A stretch of DNA of 46,357 nucleotides from Candidatus Krumholzibacteriia bacterium. GTDB lineage: Bacteria; Krumholzibacteriota; Krumholzibacteriia; LZORAL124-64-63. Positions 27,930 to 35,887 of the stretch are shown here, piece by piece. The notes beneath the pieces are model-generated. The model was not told the DNA's origin. It saw nothing but the letters and a program-made list of their open reading frames with translations, and did not search any database. The stretch lies in NCBI GenBank assembly GCA_030592845.1, contig JAUVII010000007.1:1-46357 (forward strand), written 5' to 3'. Within the stretch, counting starts at the first letter, position 1. Each line of letters opens with the position of its first letter. The position numbers were made by a program, and so were the translations under genes.

Positions 27930-27962
27930 CAGTGGTCCAGAAATGGTCCAGCAGTGGTCCCG
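27930..27962 (+). repeat. three 11-bp direct repeats in the exbB leader
   Basis: CAGTGGTCCAG, AAATGGTCCAG and CAGTGGTCCCG follow each other without gaps, so the shared TGGTCC core recurs every 11 bases, one helical turn. They lie about 35 bases after the probable promoter. This spacing is what an array of protein sites on one DNA face would show; the binding protein, if any, is unknown. Confidence 0.75.
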
Positions 27963-28006
27963 CAGCGATTTTGTCGCCGTAAAACAAGGGTCCACTGGCA
28001 GAGAAC

Positions 28007-28029
28007 AGGCAGATCCCCACCTGCCTTTT
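28007..28029 (+). terminator. weak terminator- or attenuator-like hairpin before exbB
   Basis: AGGCAG (28007-28012) pairs perfectly with CTGCCT (28021-28026) around an 8-base loop and is followed by three more T. The short T-run makes it a weak terminator. Lying 60 bases before the exbB start, it could attenuate transcription or simply end read-through from upstream. Confidence 0.4.
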
Positions 28030-28091
28030 GTTCCGTTTCCCGGCACCAGTCTTTCTAAGGGTCCCATTTTCTGGAAAGGGAGACTTGCACA

Positions 28092-28967
28092 ATGGCTCGT
28101 CACGGTATGTTGAATAATGCCATTTTCCGGCTCGCCGTCCTCGGTGTTCTGACTCTTCTGTTCGTTGTTCCTGTGCTCGCGCAGGACGAGGCGGTGGAAG
28201 AAACGGGCGAAGACAGGTTCGCCAAGATTCAGGCCACCAGCGACTCCCTGGGCTTTGGGTCCACGGCCGCGGATTCCCTGAGGGAAGTTCCCGTCATCAT
28301 CGAACCGCTCGGCGGTCTGACGGGAGTTATCGACCGCTCACCGCTCGGCAAGACCGGGGCGGGTGAACTGTTCGTCAAGGGCGGCGTCTTCATGTGGTGG
28401 CTGTTGACTGTGGCCCTGGTGGGCTTCATCTTCATCATCGAACGCATGTGGACCCTCAACCGGGCCCGTGTCAATACGCGCCGCCTGATTGGGACGATTA
28501 TTACCACGCTGCGCAATGACGGCGTGCAGGCCGCTTCCGAGGAATGCCAGAAGGTGCGTGGCCCCATTGCCGCCATCCTGTATGCCGGTCTCCAGAAGGC
28601 CGACAGGGGGCGCGACCAGGTCGAAAAGGCCATCGCCACGGCCGGCACCATCGAGATGTCCTTTCTCGAGCGCGGGCTGATCTGGGTATCTTCCGTGACC
28701 ACCATCGCCCCGCTGATGGGTTTCCTCGGTACGGTGTCCGGTATGATCAACGCCTTCGAGGCCATCGCCGCCAGCGAGCAGGTCAACGCCAAGCTGGTTG
28801 CTTCCGGTATCTCCGAGGCCCTGATCACCACCGCCACTGGTCTGATCGTCGCCATCCCGGCCACCATCGGCTACAATTACTTCGTCTCGACCATCGATCG
28901 TTTTGTCATCGAGATGGAGGAGACCAGCGCCGAGCTGATCGAAGAGCTGGAGCGGATGAAGGGCTGA
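28092..28967 (+). CDS. exbB: ExbB/TolQ/MotA-family proton channel
   Basis: Inner-membrane proton channel that, with ExbD, powers TonB. The 291-residue protein has a cleavable-looking signal peptide (11-30, ending VLAQ), a periplasmic region of about 65 residues, and a first membrane span at about 99-116. Two later spans hold the conserved APLMGFLGTVSGMINAF and ALITTATGLIVAIPA motifs. The signal peptide plus periplasmic extension is absent from E. coli ExbB but occurs in several other phyla. GGGAG lies before the ATG. It heads exbB-exbD-exbD-tonB and is preceded by a repeat-bearing leader. Confidence 0.93.
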   Translation: MARHGMLNNAIFRLAVLGVLTLLFVVPVLAQDEAVEETGEDRFAKIQATSDSLGFGSTAADSLREVPVIIEPLGGLTGVIDRSPLGKTGAGELFVKGGVFMWWLLTVALVGFIFIIERMWTLNRARVNTRRLIGTIITTLRNDGVQAASEECQKVRGPIAAILYAGLQKADRGRDQVEKAIATAGTIEMSFLERGLIWVSSVTTIAPLMGFLGTVSGMINAFEAIAASEQVNAKLVASGISEALITTATGLIVAIPATIGYNYFVSTIDRFVIEMEETSAELIEELERMKG

Positions 28968-29028
28968 GCGGAAGATTGACCTGGGATTTGCGGAGCCCGG
29001 CCCTGCGGCCGGGAAGGAAGGTGGATCG

Positions 29029-29448
29029 ATGGCTGTCATGAAGAGAAGGAAAAAAGAGCCCATGGGCGAGTTGAGGATGGACTCGACCGCCGACGTGGCC
29101 TTTCTTCTGCTGATTTTCTTCATCGTCACGACGATCTTCGCGGCCGAGCAGGGCCTGACCCTTGTCCTGCCCGGCAAGCAGAAGGAAAAAACCGACACCG
29201 TCAAGGTGAAGGAAAGCAACATCGCCACCATCTTCGTCCAGGATGACAACAGCATCACCCTGGACCGCAAGCCCATCGTTATCAACCATATCCAACGTTC
29301 CATCGAAGACCGGATCCTGTCCAACCCCAAGCTGGTGGTTCTGCTCAAGATCCATCCCGAGGCGGATTACGGAATGATGATCGCCTGCCTCGACGAGTTG
29401 AGGCTGGCGCACGCCAACAAGGTTTCACTCAAGACGGCGAAAAAGTAG
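29029..29448 (+). CDS. exbD: ExbD/TolR-family protein (first copy)
   Basis: Partner of ExbB, 139 residues: short basic cytoplasmic tail, one membrane span (about 23-37) carrying the conserved proton-path aspartate D22 in DSTADVAFLLLIFFIV, and a periplasmic domain at about 60-135. AAGGAAGG supports the ATG. It lies 61 bases after exbB and 15 before a second ExbD. The two copies share the TADVAF / MGDIAF entry but differ clearly beyond it, so they probably form a mixed ExbD pair. Confidence 0.93.
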   Translation: MAVMKRRKKEPMGELRMDSTADVAFLLLIFFIVTTIFAAEQGLTLVLPGKQKEKTDTVKVKESNIATIFVQDDNSITLDRKPIVINHIQRSIEDRILSNPKLVVLLKIHPEADYGMMIACLDELRLAHANKVSLKTAKK

Positions 29449-29463
29449 GAAGGAGGCGGGAAA

Positions 29464-29886
29464 ATGAATTTTGGCAGATCAACGCAAAAAGGCACTTTTA
29501 TTCCCACTTCTTCCATGGGGGACATCGCCTTCCTGTTGCTGATCTTTTTCATGGTGACCACGATCTTCCGCGAGGAGTCGGGGCTTCCGGTGGAACTGCC
29601 CCGGGCCGAAGCCGGCGAGGAAGTGAACCGGGAACTGGTCTCCAATATCTACATCAACAGGGCAGGGCAGATTTCCATCGACGACCGGCTGGTCCAGGTC
29701 AAGCACATCACCGATATCATCGGTACCAAGATCAGTGAAAATCCCCAGTTGATCGTGGCCTTCAAGACGGACACCTACACGGATTACGGAGTTGTCAGCG
29801 ATGTCATGGAGGAATTGAAGGAGGTCAACGCCGTGCGCGTCTTCTTCAACAATGACATCGAAGGCACCCCGGGCCAGAAGTACTAG
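29464..29886 (+). CDS. exbD: ExbD/TolR-family protein (second copy)
   Basis: Second ExbD-type subunit, 140 residues. The membrane span starts at SSMGDIAFLLLIFFMVTTIF, with D20 as the expected proton-path residue, and the periplasmic domain ends near residue 130. AAGGAGG precedes the ATG. It is followed after 7 bases by tonB. Tandem divergent exbD genes are common in Bacteroidota-type TonB systems, where the two copies may act as a heterodimer; which receptor each serves cannot be read from sequence. Confidence 0.93.
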   Translation: MNFGRSTQKGTFIPTSSMGDIAFLLLIFFMVTTIFREESGLPVELPRAEAGEEVNRELVSNIYINRAGQISIDDRLVQVKHITDIIGTKISENPQLIVAFKTDTYTDYGVVSDVMEELKEVNAVRVFFNNDIEGTPGQKY

Positions 29887-29893
29887 GAGCGGC

Positions 29894-30565
29894 ATGTCCA
29901 GTCTTCCCGCAAACGGCAATGGTGAACTCCAGAACGGCATTCGGATGTCGGCCAACGACCTGTTCAAGGCGCAGTACAACAAGTATATGCGCTGGTCGGC
30001 TCTCGTTGCGATCCTGTTGGTGCTGATCGGCGCCATGCTCTCGCCGACCTATATTCCCACGCCCTACAAGCTGCGCCAGGAAGAATTCGAGGTCGTCGAC
30101 GTCGAGGACCAGGAAATCATCGATATCCCGCCCCCGCCGGTGGAAGCGCCGCCCCCGCCCAAGGTGATCGAGGCCGCTCCCGACGATGAAGTGGACGACG
30201 ATGTGGAAATCGCCGATACCCTGATGGATCTCGATCAGGCCATCACCAGCACCATGATGGACTTCGGACTGGGGGGCGACGAGGGCTTCGTGGCTTCGTC
30301 CACCAATCCGAAGATCACCCACTTTGCCAAACCTCATTATCCGGAGATGGCCCGGCGCGCCCAGATAGAGGGCACGGTCATCGTCAAGGTCCTGGTGGGG
30401 CCCGACGGCAGCGTCAAGGATGCCCAGATTCTTCAGGGAGTCAACCCGCTGCTGAACAACGCGGCCCTGGCTGCGGCCCGTAAATGCAAGTTCATCCCCG
30501 GCAAGCAGAGAAACATCCCGGTCAAGGCCTGGATGGCCCTGCCATTCAACTTCCGTTTGCATTGA
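29894..30565 (+). CDS. tonB: TonB-family energy transducer
   Basis: Transmits ExbB-ExbD energy to outer-membrane receptors. The 223 residues comprise a cytoplasmic tail of about 33, one span at about 34-49 (ALVAILLVLIGAML), a short proline-rich linker (PPPPVEAPPPPK), an acidic stretch, and a TonB C-terminal domain at about 146-223 with PHYPEMARRAQIEGTVIV and NNAALAAARKCKFIPGK. The proline spacer is shorter than in E. coli TonB. The ATG at 29894 follows AGGAG; the frame opens earlier inside exbD. It ends the unit, with a terminator 38 bases after the stop. Confidence 0.95.
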   Translation: MSSLPANGNGELQNGIRMSANDLFKAQYNKYMRWSALVAILLVLIGAMLSPTYIPTPYKLRQEEFEVVDVEDQEIIDIPPPPVEAPPPPKVIEAAPDDEVDDDVEIADTLMDLDQAITSTMMDFGLGGDEGFVASSTNPKITHFAKPHYPEMARRAQIEGTVIVKVLVGPDGSVKDAQILQGVNPLLNNAALAAARKCKFIPGKQRNIPVKAWMALPFNFRLH

Positions 30566-30602
30566 TCGATCCTGCCGGTGGGCAGCGAACTTTCCCGTCT
30601 TG

Positions 30603-30632
30603 GGCCGCGTCTTGATGACGCGGCCTTTTTTT
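30603..30632 (+). terminator. intrinsic terminator after tonB
   Basis: Perfect 9-bp stem GGCCGCGTC (30603-30611) with GACGCGGCC (30617-30625), loop TTGAT, then seven T. It closes the exbB-exbD-exbD-tonB unit. The rest of the 313-base gap to the next gene holds a run of nine G (30642-30650), an 18-bp tandem duplication and a promoter. Confidence 0.95.
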
Positions 30633-30741
30633 GTCTGGTGCGGGGGGGGGATTTTCGGGAGTGCCGGGAATTATTTCCGTTCCGCCGGGTAATTGTTCTC
30701 TCCTGGCCGCAACAGAGAAGGTGTTTTCTGCGTAGGACCCA

Positions 30742-30777
30742 GGTTAATTGGTTGGAATCGGTTAATTGGTTGGAATC
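30742..30777 (+). repeat. 18-bp perfect tandem duplication in the tolC-like promoter region
   Basis: GGTTAATTGGTTGGAATC occurs at 30742-30759 and again, identical, at 30760-30777. Each copy contains TTGGAA, and the second copy's TTGGAA is the predicted -35 element of the following promoter. Exact identity suggests a recent duplication. Confidence 0.9.
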
Positions 30778-30798
30778 GGGAGCGGGTGGAATTATAGT
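30770..30798 (+). promoter_or_regulatory. sigma70-like promoter of the TolC-like gene
   Basis: TTGGAA (30770-30775), 17-base spacer, TATAGT (30793-30798), four and five matches to consensus at ideal spacing, 80 bases before the ATG. A second TTGGAA lies 18 bases further upstream because of the tandem duplication. Confidence 0.6.
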
Positions 30799-30878
30799 CC
30801 CATCCGAAACCTTGACGAGTCATGGAGCCGCACGTGGTGGGCGGTCGGCGCCGCTGGTTTTTATCCGGGAGTGTCACA

Positions 30879-32348
30879 ATGTATCGTGTCCGAGCGACAA
30901 AATTCCGCACAACGTCCTTTTTAGCCCCATTGATGATTCTCCTGGTAGCCATGACGGTTCTGGCCGGTGGGTCCCTGCCCGCCGGGGCCCAGGAACCGGT
31001 GGGACCTGAAGCCCAACTTCCCATCCTTTCGCTGAGGGACTGCCTCGAGGTGGCGCTGGGGGACAGTCCCACCCTCATGGTTTCCGACGAGCAGCGGCAC
31101 ATTGCCGCCAATGACGTGACCGGAGCCTGGGGGCAGTTCCTGCCCACGATCAGCCTGGGTTACGACTGGCAGAAGGCCGAGCGTACGGATTTTGATGTGG
31201 ACCAGACAAGTCCCGGCCTAGTGACCATCCCCACCACGGATCCGAATGTTGACGTCATATTCCCGACCCAGATTCCCAACGGGGAAGTCGCCGATGAAAC
31301 CATCATCACCAAATACAAGGGTCTCAACGGGCAGGTGCGCCTGAATGTTTTCCAGGGCTTCGCGAAGTTCAGCCGGCTCAGCAGCGCCAAAAACCAGCTC
31401 AAGGCTGCCGAGGCCACCATGGATTACACCAGGGAGTTGGTTGTCGAAGACGTGACCGCAGCCTACTTCAATCTGCTGCGCTATCAGCGGCTGTTGGTGG
31501 TGGCCATCGAGACGCGGGACCAGACGCAGCTCGAACTGGAGAGGAGTGAGACCTATTTCCGGCTGGGCAGCGCCGCCAAGAGCGATGTGCTGCAGCAACG
31601 AGTGCAGGTGGAGAACGCCAAGCTGGACGTTGTCGTGGCGGACAATACGGTCAAGAAGGCCTTCGCCGACCTTGCCTATAACATGAACCGTCCCCTCGCG
31701 GAGGGTTTTGCCATTGACGAGTCCATCCTCCAAACCGATTACAACGTGCCGGACGTTGACGCGCTCTACTCCGAAGCCCTGGCCCACCGCCTGGACCTTG
31801 TCAGCTCCGAACACAACCTCGAATCCCGTAACAAGGATGTGACCACGGCAACGAGTGCCGCCTGGCCGAGCCTGGACGTGTACCTCAACCACTCACGGTA
31901 CGAAAACGATTCACCCTTCCGTTTCGGCGCCAGCAAATCCGCCAGTACGACCTACGGCTGGTCGGCCTCCTGGAACGTCTTTGACCGGTTGCTGACCTGG
32001 ACGGGCCGTTCCCAGGCCAAGGCCAACGCCCGGATCGCCCAGTATCAGCTCCAGCAGGCCAAGCTCAACGTCCAGGTCGAGGTCAGACAGCTCTACAATT
32101 CCCTGGTCGAGGCCCGCGAGAGGGCCCACGTGAGCCAGGAGACGATCATCCAGTCCGAAGAGGAACTGCGGCTGGCCCGCGAAAGGTTCCGCGTGGGGGC
32201 CGGCACCACGCTGGACATCATCCTGGCCCAGGCGAACCTGACCAACTCCAAGGCCCAGGAGGTTCAGGCCATGTGCGATTTCCTGATCTTCGAAACCCAG
32301 ATGTACCGGGCCGTGGGGCGGATGAACGCCTGGGCCGGGGAACAATAG
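30879..32348 (+). CDS. TolC-family outer-membrane efflux protein
   Basis: Outer-membrane channel of the TolC/OEP family, expected to form a trimeric exit duct. The 489-residue protein has a signal peptide ending AGAQ, then the family start [17 protein letters not shown]. Two long helical hairpin repeats follow, with [13 protein letters not shown] in the first half and [19 protein letters not shown] and [19 protein letters not shown] in the second. The ATG at 30879 has GGGAG seven bases upstream; an in-frame ATG at 30822 lies too close to the predicted transcription start and lacks a site. An ABC ATPase gene follows after two bases, but no adaptor (HlyD/MacA-type) gene is present. Confidence 0.93.
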   Translation: MYRVRATKFRTTSFLAPLMILLVAMTVLAGGSLPAGAQEPVGPEAQLPILSLRDCLEVALGDSPTLMVSDEQRHIAANDVTGAWGQFLPTISLGYDWQKAERTDFDVDQTSPGLVTIPTTDPNVDVIFPTQIPNGEVADETIITKYKGLNGQVRLNVFQGFAKFSRLSSAKNQLKAAEATMDYTRELVVEDVTAAYFNLLRYQRLLVVAIETRDQTQLELERSETYFRLGSAAKSDVLQQRVQVENAKLDVVVADNTVKKAFADLAYNMNRPLAEGFAIDESILQTDYNVPDVDALYSEALAHRLDLVSSEHNLESRNKDVTTATSAAWPSLDVYLNHSRYENDSPFRFGASKSASTTYGWSASWNVFDRLLTWTGRSQAKANARIAQYQLQQAKLNVQVEVRQLYNSLVEARERAHVSQETIIQSEEELRLARERFRVGAGTTLDIILAQANLTNSKAQEVQAMCDFLIFETQMYRAVGRMNAWAGEQ

Positions 32349-32350
32349 TC

Positions 32351-33061
32351 ATGATTGAATCCGCCCCTGGTCCCCTGATAGCCGTCAAGGACCTGTACAA
32401 GATCTACCAGGTCGGATCCCAGACCGTTCCGGCGGTCCAGGGGATCGACCTGGAAGTCGATCGGGGTGAGTACATGGCGATCATGGGCTCCAGCGGTTCG
32501 GGCAAATCCACCCTGATGAACATGCTGGGCTGCCTGGACACTCCCACCCGGGGCTCTTACTACCTGAACGGCACCGAGGTCAGCACCCTCAGCGACGACC
32601 AGTTGGCCGAGATACGCAACCGGGAAATCGGCTTCGTCTTTCAGACATTCAACCTGTTGCCCCGCAGTACCGCCACGCAAAACGTCGAACTGCCTTTGAT
32701 CTACGCTGGAGTCAAGGCGGCGGAGCGGTCCGTCCGGGTGTCCGAGGCCATCGAATCAGTGGGTCTGGCCGACCGGCGCACCCACAAACCCAACGAACTT
32801 TCCGGCGGCCAGTGCCAGCGTGTGGCCATTGCCCGCGCCCTGGTCAACAACCCCTCCCTGTTGCTTGCGGACGAACCAACCGGAAACCTGGATTCCGTGA
32901 CCAGTGATGAGATCATGCAGATTCTCGGGGGTTTGAACTCAAAGGGGCATACGGTGATCATCGTCACCCACGAGGAGGAGATCGCCGCCCGCTGCCGCCG
33001 GGTCATTCGTCTGCATGACGGCCGCATTATCAGCGACAGGATCCAGGCTCCTTTAGTCTGA
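32351..33061 (+). CDS. LolD/MacB-type ABC transporter ATPase
   Basis: ATPase of the family that drives LolCDE, MacB and FtsEX-type membrane machines, 236 residues. It shows [18 protein letters not shown], the family stretch [16 protein letters not shown], signature LSGGQCQRV and [13 protein letters not shown], and the switch histidine in IIVTHEE. The signature glutamine that follows GGQ in most members is cysteine here. It starts two bases after the TolC-like gene, so they are coupled. The expected permease and periplasmic adaptor are missing on both sides; the next gene is a rhomboid protease 139 bases on. It must work with a permease encoded elsewhere, or the locus has lost genes. Confidence 0.93.
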   Translation: MIESAPGPLIAVKDLYKIYQVGSQTVPAVQGIDLEVDRGEYMAIMGSSGSGKSTLMNMLGCLDTPTRGSYYLNGTEVSTLSDDQLAEIRNREIGFVFQTFNLLPRSTATQNVELPLIYAGVKAAERSVRVSEAIESVGLADRRTHKPNELSGGQCQRVAIARALVNNPSLLLADEPTGNLDSVTSDEIMQILGGLNSKGHTVIIVTHEEEIAARCRRVIRLHDGRIISDRIQAPLV

Positions 33062-33200
33062 CTTTTTGTCTCCATCTATTCAAGTTGACCGCGATCCGGT
33101 CGAAATACCTCTACAGGAAAGACTTGCGGCTGCTCGCGCCATTCAGGCCGACAGCCATGGATACCGGTGTGACCATTCATGGTGACCGTGGAGCCTGAGA

Positions 33201-34460
33201 TTGTATTTTTTCTACTTCTATCCCCTGGGACTGGATCGCAAGCGGACATGTCGCCCGTGGTTGTCATGGTCCCTGCTTTTGTTAATGGTCGTGGCCTTTT
33301 TGTGGGTCCGGTATTTTCCCGACAGGGGCCCGGTTTCCCCCTACGATCTGGCCTATTACCAGGGATATTCTCCTGCGGTCAACACGATAACGGCCATTTT
33401 TCTTCACGGCAGCTGGATGCATCTGTTGGGGAATCTCCTGTATCTCCATGTTTTCGGGCCCCCGTTGGAAGACCGGCTCGGCCGGGTCAAATTCCTGATC
33501 TATTTCCTGATCATGGGGGTGGGCGGCAATCTGCTCCATGGCTTGACCGCGGCACTGGACTTGCTCGGTCAGGGTGGCGCCGGCGTGATGGGAGCTTCGG
33601 GAGCCATAGCGGGGTTGCTGGCCTTTTCCCTGATCAGGTTCCATGACGCGCGGGTGGAAGTCGCCTGGTGGGTTCTGGCGCCCCTGGGGGGGCACAACAA
33701 GGCCGGGCGGTCCCACGTTCCCCTGGCGGCGGCTGTGGGCTTCTGGCTGCTGCTGCAGATCGTCCAGGCTCTCCTGGCCTCCGAGACCGGAGCCAATGTT
33801 TCCTTCGGGGCTCATTTTGGCGGTTTTGCCCTGGGTCTGTTCCTGGCTCTGGTGATGGGTGAGTTGGAAGCGGGCCGAACCGAGGCTGTCGCCGCGAAGG
33901 CCGCCCGATATTTCAGGGAAGGGCAATTTCATGCCGCCACGGGTAGTTGGACCGAGTACATGATCCGGCAACCGGAAGATCTGGCCGCCAGGATCGAACT
34001 CGCCCGGGCCCAGAAATTATGCCGTATGGAGGGGGATTCATTCGGCAATTATCGCAGGGTCTTTGTGGCGCATCTGGGGGCGGGACGCATTCCCGAGGCC
34101 CTGGAGGTTTTTGATGAAGCCAGCCGTGGGCGGGGCGGCCATTGGCTGGCGCCGGGGGATTTGGCCAAGGTGGCCTACTACAAGGAAAAGCAATTGGACT
34201 ATGCCGGAGCCCTGGACGCGTATCGGCAGCTTTTCGAGGCCTACCCGGCCCACCCGGAAGGGCAGCGCGCCCTGGTTCGGGTCATCGTGCTGTATCATGG
34301 CAAGGTGGCCGACCCGGTGGAGGCCCGCCGGTGGTTGCGGCGGGCCCGGTTTGAAATGCCGCCGGGCAGTTGGAGGGATTACCTGGACCGGGAATTCAAT
34401 CTGGCAGCAGAGCCGCGTGAAGCTGTTCCGGCAGGCCGGGGGACAGGTCCCCTGATATAA
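33201..34460 (+). CDS. rhomboid-family intramembrane serine protease with C-terminal TPR-like region
   Basis: Membrane protease that cuts substrates within the bilayer. The 419-residue protein has six predicted spans in residues 20-220, the [10 protein letters not shown] loop, the catalytic serine S133 in [12 protein letters not shown], and the catalytic histidine H205 in [12 protein letters not shown]. Residues about 225-400 are soluble and helical with TPR-like spacing ([33 protein letters not shown]), probably a substrate- or partner-binding tail. The start is TTG with GGAG at 33190-33193. The last 65 bases overlap the end of the convergent aspartate kinase gene. Confidence 0.9.
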   Translation: MYFFYFYPLGLDRKRTCRPWLSWSLLLLMVVAFLWVRYFPDRGPVSPYDLAYYQGYSPAVNTITAIFLHGSWMHLLGNLLYLHVFGPPLEDRLGRVKFLIYFLIMGVGGNLLHGLTAALDLLGQGGAGVMGASGAIAGLLAFSLIRFHDARVEVAWWVLAPLGGHNKAGRSHVPLAAAVGFWLLLQIVQALLASETGANVSFGAHFGGFALGLFLALVMGELEAGRTEAVAAKAARYFREGQFHAATGSWTEYMIRQPEDLAARIELARAQKLCRMEGDSFGNYRRVFVAHLGAGRIPEALEVFDEASRGRGGHWLAPGDLAKVAYYKEKQLDYAGALDAYRQLFEAYPAHPEGQRALVRVIVLYHGKVADPVEARRWLRRARFEMPPGSWRDYLDREFNLAAEPREAVPAGRGTGPLI

Positions 34461-35685
34461 GAATCCTGAGGGCGGAGCCGTCGGCGCGCATCCGCCAGCC
34501 CGGGCAGTCGAACCCGTCCAGAAGATCCGATACGTGCCGCTGGACCTCGAGCCAACTGTCGGGGCGACCGCCGGCAAGGCTGATGCAGGCCAGGTCATCC
34601 TGCCAGATCATCATGCCGACAGCCGGATCGGGCGCGGGTCCCAGGGCTTCGCGCAAACCGTCCAGCGCGTTCCTTTTTGCCAGGACCTCCCAGCGAAAAC
34701 CCTCCCCGCTATCGAGCCATTCCGCCACCGTGCAGGCGGGATCGAGGCAATCGAGAATCAAGTCCCGCCAGTGCCTCCCGAGTTTTTCGTCGTCGGTGGT
34801 CATGCGCAGCCTGGTGATGTTCGTGTCCACGTTCATGACCAGGGGCCGGTAGCGGTCTTCGCGTTGGCAGGGGCCGGCCGCCGGGGCTTCGTCCGCCGCT
34901 GGGGAGTCTGTAGTATGCGGTGTAGTCCCGGAGGCGCCGATGGCGGTGCCGGGTCCGTCGTGAAAGCTGGACCTGACAGTCAGGGGGACCTGGTGGACTT
35001 CCGCGTATTCAACGGCCCTGATGTGGACGACACCGCAACCGGAGGAAGCGATCTGACTCATGTCGTCCCAGCCCAGTTTCCGGTGGAGGCGCGCCTCGGG
35101 GACAATCCGGGGGTCCGCACTCATGACGCCGTCGACGTCCTTCAGGATTTCGCAGCGGACCGCGCCGAGGGCGGCGGCCAGGGCCACGGCCGTCGTGTCG
35201 CTGCCTCCGCGTCCGAGGGTGGTGATTTCCCGCTGGCGGCTGACACCCTGAAACCCGGCCACGACCACGGTGTAGCCCTCGGCGAGAGATTCCCGCACCC
35301 GGTCGCCCCTGACCTCCAGGATGCGGGCGTCGTTGTGGCTGTCGTCGGTGATGATCCCGCATTGGCTGCCGGTGTAGCTGATGGCCGGGCAGCCTTCGTG
35401 AGCCAGGGCCATGGACAGCAGGCTCATGGTGATGCGTTCCCCCACGGAGAGCAGCATATCCAGTTCCCGGCGGGGGGGGGCGGGGTTCGTCCGGGCGGCC
35501 AGGTCGGCGAGTTCATCGGTGGTTCGGCCCATGGCGCTGACGACTACGACGATCCGGTATCCCTGGTCGCGGGCCCGGCGTATATCCCGGGCGACTTCCC
35601 CGATTCGCTCCACATCGGCAAGGCTGGATCCACCGTATTTGCGCACCAGAATGGGACCGGAACAGCGGGAATTGGGGCTGGTCAA
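34396..35685 (-). CDS. lysC: aspartate kinase
   Basis: First enzyme of the aspartate pathway to lysine, threonine and methionine. The 429 residues include [15 protein letters not shown], the regulatory-substrate stretch [26 protein letters not shown], and [17 protein letters not shown]-terminal region of about 150 residues probably holds the ACT domains, though those are divergent. The frame is open up to 35778, but I choose the TTG at 35685. It has GGAAGGA just upstream, and the predicted -10 element lies between 35685 and 35778. A run of nine C in the coding strand (35472-35480) lies in codons for APPRR. The end overlaps the rhomboid gene by 65 bases. Confidence 0.9.
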   Translation of the reverse strand: MTSPNSRCSGPILVRKYGGSSLADVERIGEVARDIRRARDQGYRIVVVVSAMGRTTDELADLAARTNPAPPRRELDMLLSVGERITMSLLSMALAHEGCPAISYTGSQCGIITDDSHNDARILEVRGDRVRESLAEGYTVVVAGFQGVSRQREITTLGRGGSDTTAVALAAALGAVRCEILKDVDGVMSADPRIVPEARLHRKLGWDDMSQIASSGCGVVHIRAVEYAEVHQVPLTVRSSFHDGPGTAIGASGTTPHTTDSPAADEAPAAGPCQREDRYRPLVMNVDTNITRLRMTTDDEKLGRHWRDLILDCLDPACTVAEWLDSGEGFRWEVLAKRNALDGLREALGPAPDPAVGMMIWQDDLACISLAGGRPDSWLEVQRHVSDLLDGFDCPGWRMRADGSALRILISGDLSPGLPEQLHAALLPD

Positions 35686-35761
35686 AGCGGATCCTTCCGG
35701 AAAAACATCACCATCAAGAGATTGGTCGCACCGGCCACCGGGATCCGGCGGTGTGATGCAG

Positions 35762-35788
35762 AATATAGCAGGGCGCACCCGGGGACAA
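35762..35788 (-). promoter_or_regulatory. extended -10 promoter of the aspartate kinase gene
   Basis: On the - strand, TTGTCC (35788-35783), a 15-base spacer and TATATT (35767-35762) preceded by TGC, which fits the extended -10 form TGnTATAAT and compensates for the short spacer. It lies 76 bases upstream of the TTG start. Confidence 0.5.
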
Positions 35789-35887
35789 GGCCAATTGGGT
35801 GTTTAGGCGGTGCGCATCAGCCTGGAAACGAAGAAGTCAAAGTTGGCGGAAGCTTAATCTTGTTTGTTGACAAAAAGGCGGAATAAT

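Noticed and set aside
27930-27962. CRISPR-like array
   Set aside because: Units are 11 bp, directly abutting and only three in number; there are no spacers or cas genes.
30578-31009. A 143-residue open frame on the + strand between tonB and the TolC-like gene
   Set aside because: It runs through the tonB terminator, the G9 tract, the tandem duplication and the tolC promoter, has no ribosome site, and overlaps the start of the TolC-like gene in another frame.
35864-35887. TTGACA and AATAAT upstream of radC as a promoter
   Set aside because: The spacer is only nine bases, far too short for a sigma70 promoter.
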